DNA of 7,505 nucleotides from Anaerolineaceae bacterium (GTDB taxonomy: Bacteria; Chloroflexota; Anaerolineae; Anaerolineales; Villigracilaceae), in assembly GCA_009885445.1 (NCBI GenBank), contig VFKQ01000251.1, positions 1-7,505 of the forward strand, written 5' to 3'. How positions within the stretch are numbered: position 1 is the stretch's first letter; every line of letters starts with the position of its first letter. Below the pieces are notes generated by a model. That model saw only the letters and a program-made list of their open reading frames with translations. It was not told the DNA's origin and did no database searches. Shown here piece after piece: positions 6,501-7,505 of the stretch. The position numbers and the translations under genes were made by a program.

Positions 6501-6607
6501 AATTTAACCCCGTGATATCCGAGTCCGCGCAGTGCGCCGAGCAATGTTGTTGAAGCGGGCGCGTCGAGGTTGTGTTCGATGCCGTTGATTTTGAGGGTGA
6601 TGTTCAT
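3566..6607 (-). CDS. XdhD-like molybdopterin oxidoreductase, fused Fe-S and Mo domains
   Basis: 1013 residues, a xanthine dehydrogenase-superfamily molybdenum hydroxylase with no FAD domain. Layout: a ferredoxin-like N-terminus (about 1-75), a second [2Fe-2S] domain (about 85-160; CGYC at 105-108 and CRC at 140-142, all four ligands present), a linker, then the two Mo-cofactor lobes. Lobe marks are GGGFGGKQE (457-465), GAFRGYGVPQG (576-586) and FGVKAVAE (963-970), the last carrying the expected catalytic glutamate. In the plant-type cluster, the positions normally Cys are Asp38, Ser43, Asp46 and Gly58, so that cluster cannot form. The same loss is known in E. coli XdhD (YgfN), which is the closest family I recall; XdhD also lost the second cluster, kept here. 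The substrate is probably a purine or other N-heterocycle, unproven. It probably needs another protein as electron acceptor. About 30 repeat-derived residues (665-694) are inserted in frame. GGAG precedes the ATG by 5 nt. Confidence 0.88.
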   Translation of the reverse strand: MNITLKINGIEHNLDAPASTTLLGALRGLGYHGVKFGDEDGLSGADTILLNGKPVNAGSLLAAQAEGHSIATIEALGEHPDQGWRKTDGLHPLQRAFVESGAIQCGYCTPAQILAAHSLLEKNPNPSEGEVRESISGVLCRCTGYLKPVQAILKAAAEIRGDEPFDISSINWDFGTPPPNDSRDDGPASTLTGVRVRPKVVVTPEARTWQTVGQPEIKVDAIKLVQGKSAFTGDFEKRGLLHAKVLHSPHAHALIKKIDVTKARALEGVAAVLTYLDIPRVVYSTAGQSDPIPGPLDTFSLDKKMRFVGDRVAMVAAETEEIAEKALTLIEVEYEILPTILDSREAMTSPIKIHDEPEYVNFADSNPQKNLAAEIRIDIGDVEKGFAEADEIFEAEYEVPKVQQAHIEPHIAVTYWDEDDRLVIRTSTQVPFHVRRMLAPVLNLPVKRIRVIKPRIGGGFGGKQEVLMEDVPAHLTIATKRPVIYEYTREEEFIAARSRHPMRIKMKTGVKKDGTITANSMYALSDTGAYGCHALTVTGNTGHKAMALYVGDGEYRKAPNIRFYADVVYTNTPPSGAFRGYGVPQGYWPLDRHIEKIARAMGFDPIDFRLKNAIHAGEFHPFSKAWNEGREPRPEIIHTVGLEQCVAQGRAAIAWDDKYGNEEWRSSSSKVEGQKSGATFDPSTRSGQRLRPSTKRRGIGVAMVMQGTAIPYLDMGGASIKMNDDGSFNLLVGATDLGTGSDTVLAQMAAEVLGVPIEDMITYSSDTDFTPFDKGAYASSTTYISGTAAVNAAKVVAWRIQVRATKMLGLPESDYETIRLFDRKAIAPDGRSVSMAEIAIDSLHKNDQEQIMGVASYVSPVSPPPFAAQFAEVTVDMETGQVTVDRLVMAVDSGVIINPLTASGQIEGGMTQALGYAVCEEMRYDAKGIAIERDLDRYHIFRADEMPELETIFVETFEPSHPFGVKAVAEIPMDGVAPAVGNAIRDAVGVDVDEIPATPEKVWRALQGKIAGK
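4526..4604. repeat. Dispersed-repeat-like insert inside the oxidoreductase gene
   Basis: Tandem GTCGAAGG units at 4526-4542 and 4557-4574 face an inverted version at 4588-4604 (GACCTTCGACTTTCGAC). The core at 4547-4565, CCCTGAGCGCGTCGAAGGG, resembles a dispersed GC-rich repeat that I have seen in many bacterial genomes. It encodes a Ser/Arg/Lys-rich, low-complexity stretch (about residues 665-694) that has no counterpart where E. coli XdhD moves directly to the GxGVA strand. The reading frame is kept. Confidence 0.7.
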
Positions 6608-6612
6608 GGTTG

Positions 6613-6616
6613 CTCC
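6613..6616 (-). promoter_or_regulatory. Ribosome binding site of the oxidoreductase gene
   Basis: GGAG on the minus strand, 5 nt before the ATG at 6607, directly after the REP-like hairpin. It supports the chosen start. Confidence 0.75.
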
Positions 6617-6620
6617 AGAA

Positions 6621-6654
6621 CCCTCTCCCCTTGGGGAGAGGGCAGGGTGAGGGG
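6621..6654. repeat. REP-like palindromic element, copy 1
   Basis: A perfect hairpin with 10-nt arms (CCCTCTCCCC 6621-6630, GGGGAGAGGG 6633-6642, loop TT), followed by CAGGGTGAGGGG. This hairpin-plus-GGGTGAGGG form is a well-known dispersed intergenic element in many bacteria. The copy at 7055-7090 is in the opposite orientation, so the two bracket the DUF559 gene. It fills most of the gap between DUF559 and the oxidoreductase. No T-tract follows, so termination would be weak at best. Confidence 0.9.
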
Positions 6655-6658
6655 AAAT

Positions 6659-7042
6659 CTAAGTTATCAAATTATCTTTATCTAACTTCTTGCAAGTAGT
6701 AACAATGCTTTGAAGTACTGCAATTACATCAAAGCGCACTTCATCATTTGTAAAACGAACCATCGTACAACCAAGCGACTCGAGAAATTGCGTTCTTGCC
6801 AAATCATACTCTTGCTGGCGTGGTTCCAAGTGCGAGTCGCCATCTACCTCAATACACAATTTTACCGCCGGACAATAAAAATCAATAATGAATTTTTCGA
6901 TGGGATGTTGTCGCCGAAACTTATATTCGAAATTGCGATTGCGCAAATGTTGCCAGAGCGTGGCTTCTGCGGCGGTTTGTGGGTGGCGCATTTCGCGCGA
7001 GCGCTGGAGGATGAGCGGGTGAAAGCGGTGGCGAGTTTGCAT
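6659..7042 (-). CDS. DUF559 endonuclease-fold protein (Vsr-like)
   Basis: 127 residues. Family pattern: ..REMRHPQTAAEATLWQHLRNR (about 16-36), KFRRQHPIEKFIIDFYCPAVKLCIEVDGDSH (about 41-71), LESLGCTMVRFTNDEV (about 87-102). The FIIDFYC...LCIEVDG pair gives the Asp and Glu-x-Asp expected of the PD-(D/E)xK fold shared with very-short-patch-repair nucleases. Cutting activity in this family is mostly predicted, not measured. Two ATGs are possible (7042 and codon 18). I keep 7042, which lies 3 nt after the methyltransferase stop. The region 6660-6950 is visibly AT-richer than the genes on both sides, and the gene is framed by inverted REP-like copies; both suggest transfer as a small cassette. It could alternatively act with the methyltransferase, as Vsr does beside Dcm. 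Confidence 0.88.
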   Translation of the reverse strand: MQTRHRFHPLILQRSREMRHPQTAAEATLWQHLRNRNFEYKFRRQHPIEKFIIDFYCPAVKLCIEVDGDSHLEPRQQEYDLARTQFLESLGCTMVRFTNDEVRFDVIAVLQSIVTTCKKLDKDNLIT

Positions 7043-7045
7043 GGT

Positions 7046-7505
7046 TTAGTTCTGACCCTCACCCCGGCCCTCTCCCTTTAAGGGAGAGGGGGCATCTCTC
7101 AACATCTGCCTCAACTCATCAATCTTTTTCAACTTTCCATGTTCCTTGTAATACCAAACATCCCAACCATTCACCGGCGCGCCATTCGTTAAACTTTTTG
7201 CAACCCCGTGAATCGAGCCAGTGACTTCGCCGCATTTCAAATGTCCGTTGGCGAGAATTTTTGCGGACGTCTTGCCCTTTTCAAAAAAAAGCGACTGACC
7301 CACTTTGAGCAATCCGCACTCGACAAGATTCCCGAACGGCACGCGCCCCGGCCGGGCTGGGTGGACCCGAAGCGACTCCTCGTCCGCGCGCGTGACGGCG
7401 GCGATGCGCTGTTCAGCGACCTTGATATATTTCTTGTCACGTTCGATGCCGATGAAATTGCGCCCGAGCATCTTCGCCACCGCGCCGGTGGTGCCGCTTC
7501 CAAAA
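7046..7505 (-). CDS. CcrM/HinfI-like DNA methyltransferase, C-terminal part
   Basis: The gene enters from the right edge; only the last 152 codons are seen, and the GTG at 7480 is internal. The sequence opens with the AdoMet-binding motif I (FGSGTTGAVAKMLGR), then FIGIERDKKYIKVAEQRI, as in beta-class amino-methyltransferases where motif I lies near the C-terminus. After it comes a RAMA domain (VPFGNLVECGLLKVGQ ... CGEVTGSIHGVA ... NGWDVWYY ... KKIDELRQMLRD), the same tail as in Caulobacter CcrM and HinfI methylase, which modify adenine in GANTC. The target here is unproven because the recognition part is outside the window. Where CcrM ends a few residues after its PIDELR helix, this protein runs into a Gly/Glu-rich tail encoded by a REP-like repeat. 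The DUF559 gene follows after 3 nt. Confidence 0.88.
   Translation of the reverse strand, partial: FGSGTTGAVAKMLGRNFIGIERDKKYIKVAEQRIAAVTRADEESLRVHPARPGRVPFGNLVECGLLKVGQSLFFEKGKTSAKILANGHLKCGEVTGSIHGVAKSLTNGAPVNGWDVWYYKEHGKLKKIDELRQMLRDAPSPLKGEGRGEGQN
7055..7090. repeat. REP-like palindromic element, copy 2
   Basis: CCCTCACCCCGG, then a hairpin with 11-nt arms (7068-7078 and 7080-7090). Inverted relative to 6621-6654. On the minus strand it is read through and encodes SPLKGEGRGEG at the end of the methyltransferase, so it has replaced the native terminus. Confidence 0.9.

Noticed and set aside
6621..6642. Intrinsic terminator between DUF559 and the oxidoreductase
   Set aside because: The hairpin is perfect but has no T-tract on either strand and is one of two dispersed-repeat copies.
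7237..7503. Minus-strand 88-codon frame at the right edge
   Set aside because: It overlaps the methyltransferase frame, which has motif I and RAMA motifs.

Overview
The window looks like a piece of a bacterial chromosome, most likely from an anaerobic or facultative Chloroflexota (Anaerolineae-type) genome. This is inferred from gene content: a CBS-domain family II pyrophosphatase, an XdhD-type molybdenum hydroxylase, HEPN/MNT, DUF433/DUF5615 and HicB modules, REP-like GC-rich repeats, and a Thr/Pro-rich lipoprotein. No rRNA or tRNA is present to confirm it. Every gene I can support lies on the minus strand, so the window reads from right to left. The + strand ORFs are shadows. Gaps are very short and several gene pairs overlap, so most of the window could be one long transcript. 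I see no convincing promoter or intrinsic terminator.

In transcription order: (1) 7505-7046 is the C-terminal part of a CcrM/HinfI-like DNA methyltransferase, with motif I and a RAMA domain, cut by the window edge. Its last codons come from a REP-like repeat. (2) 7042-6659 is a DUF559 (Vsr-like) endonuclease-fold gene. It is AT-richer than its neighbours and sits between two inverted copies of that repeat. (3) 6607-3566 is a large molybdopterin oxidoreductase with a fused Fe-S domain. All four cysteines of the plant-type [2Fe-2S] cluster are replaced while the second cluster is intact, and a repeat-derived stretch is inserted in frame. (4) 3552-2746 is a compact three-gene block: an orphan HicB-like antitoxin, a DUF433 antitoxin and a DUF5615 PIN-like toxin. 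(5) 2749-1409 is a CBS-domain, manganese-type inorganic pyrophosphatase, joined to the toxin gene by an ATGA overlap. (6) 1375-646 is an MNT nucleotidyltransferase / HEPN toxin-antitoxin pair. (7) 649-572 is a second, diverged copy of the last 24 codons of the pyrophosphatase gene, now a 25-codon micro-ORF whose ATG overlaps the HEPN stop. (8) 457-1 is a lipoprotein gene, cut by the window edge, with a perfect 33-nt palindrome just after its signal peptide.

The most interesting structure is around the pyrophosphatase. The MNT/HEPN pair lies between two copies of the pyrophosphatase 3' end that differ almost only at synonymous positions. This is the footprint expected if a toxin-antitoxin cassette entered the 3' end of a housekeeping gene and brought its own gene end with it, as integrative elements do at tRNA genes. 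A weaker 18-nt similarity links the start of the pyrophosphatase gene to the start of hicB, on the far side of the other toxin-antitoxin block. The methyltransferase end, rewritten by a repeat-flanked DUF559 gene, is a second case of a cassette placed exactly at a gene's 3' end.
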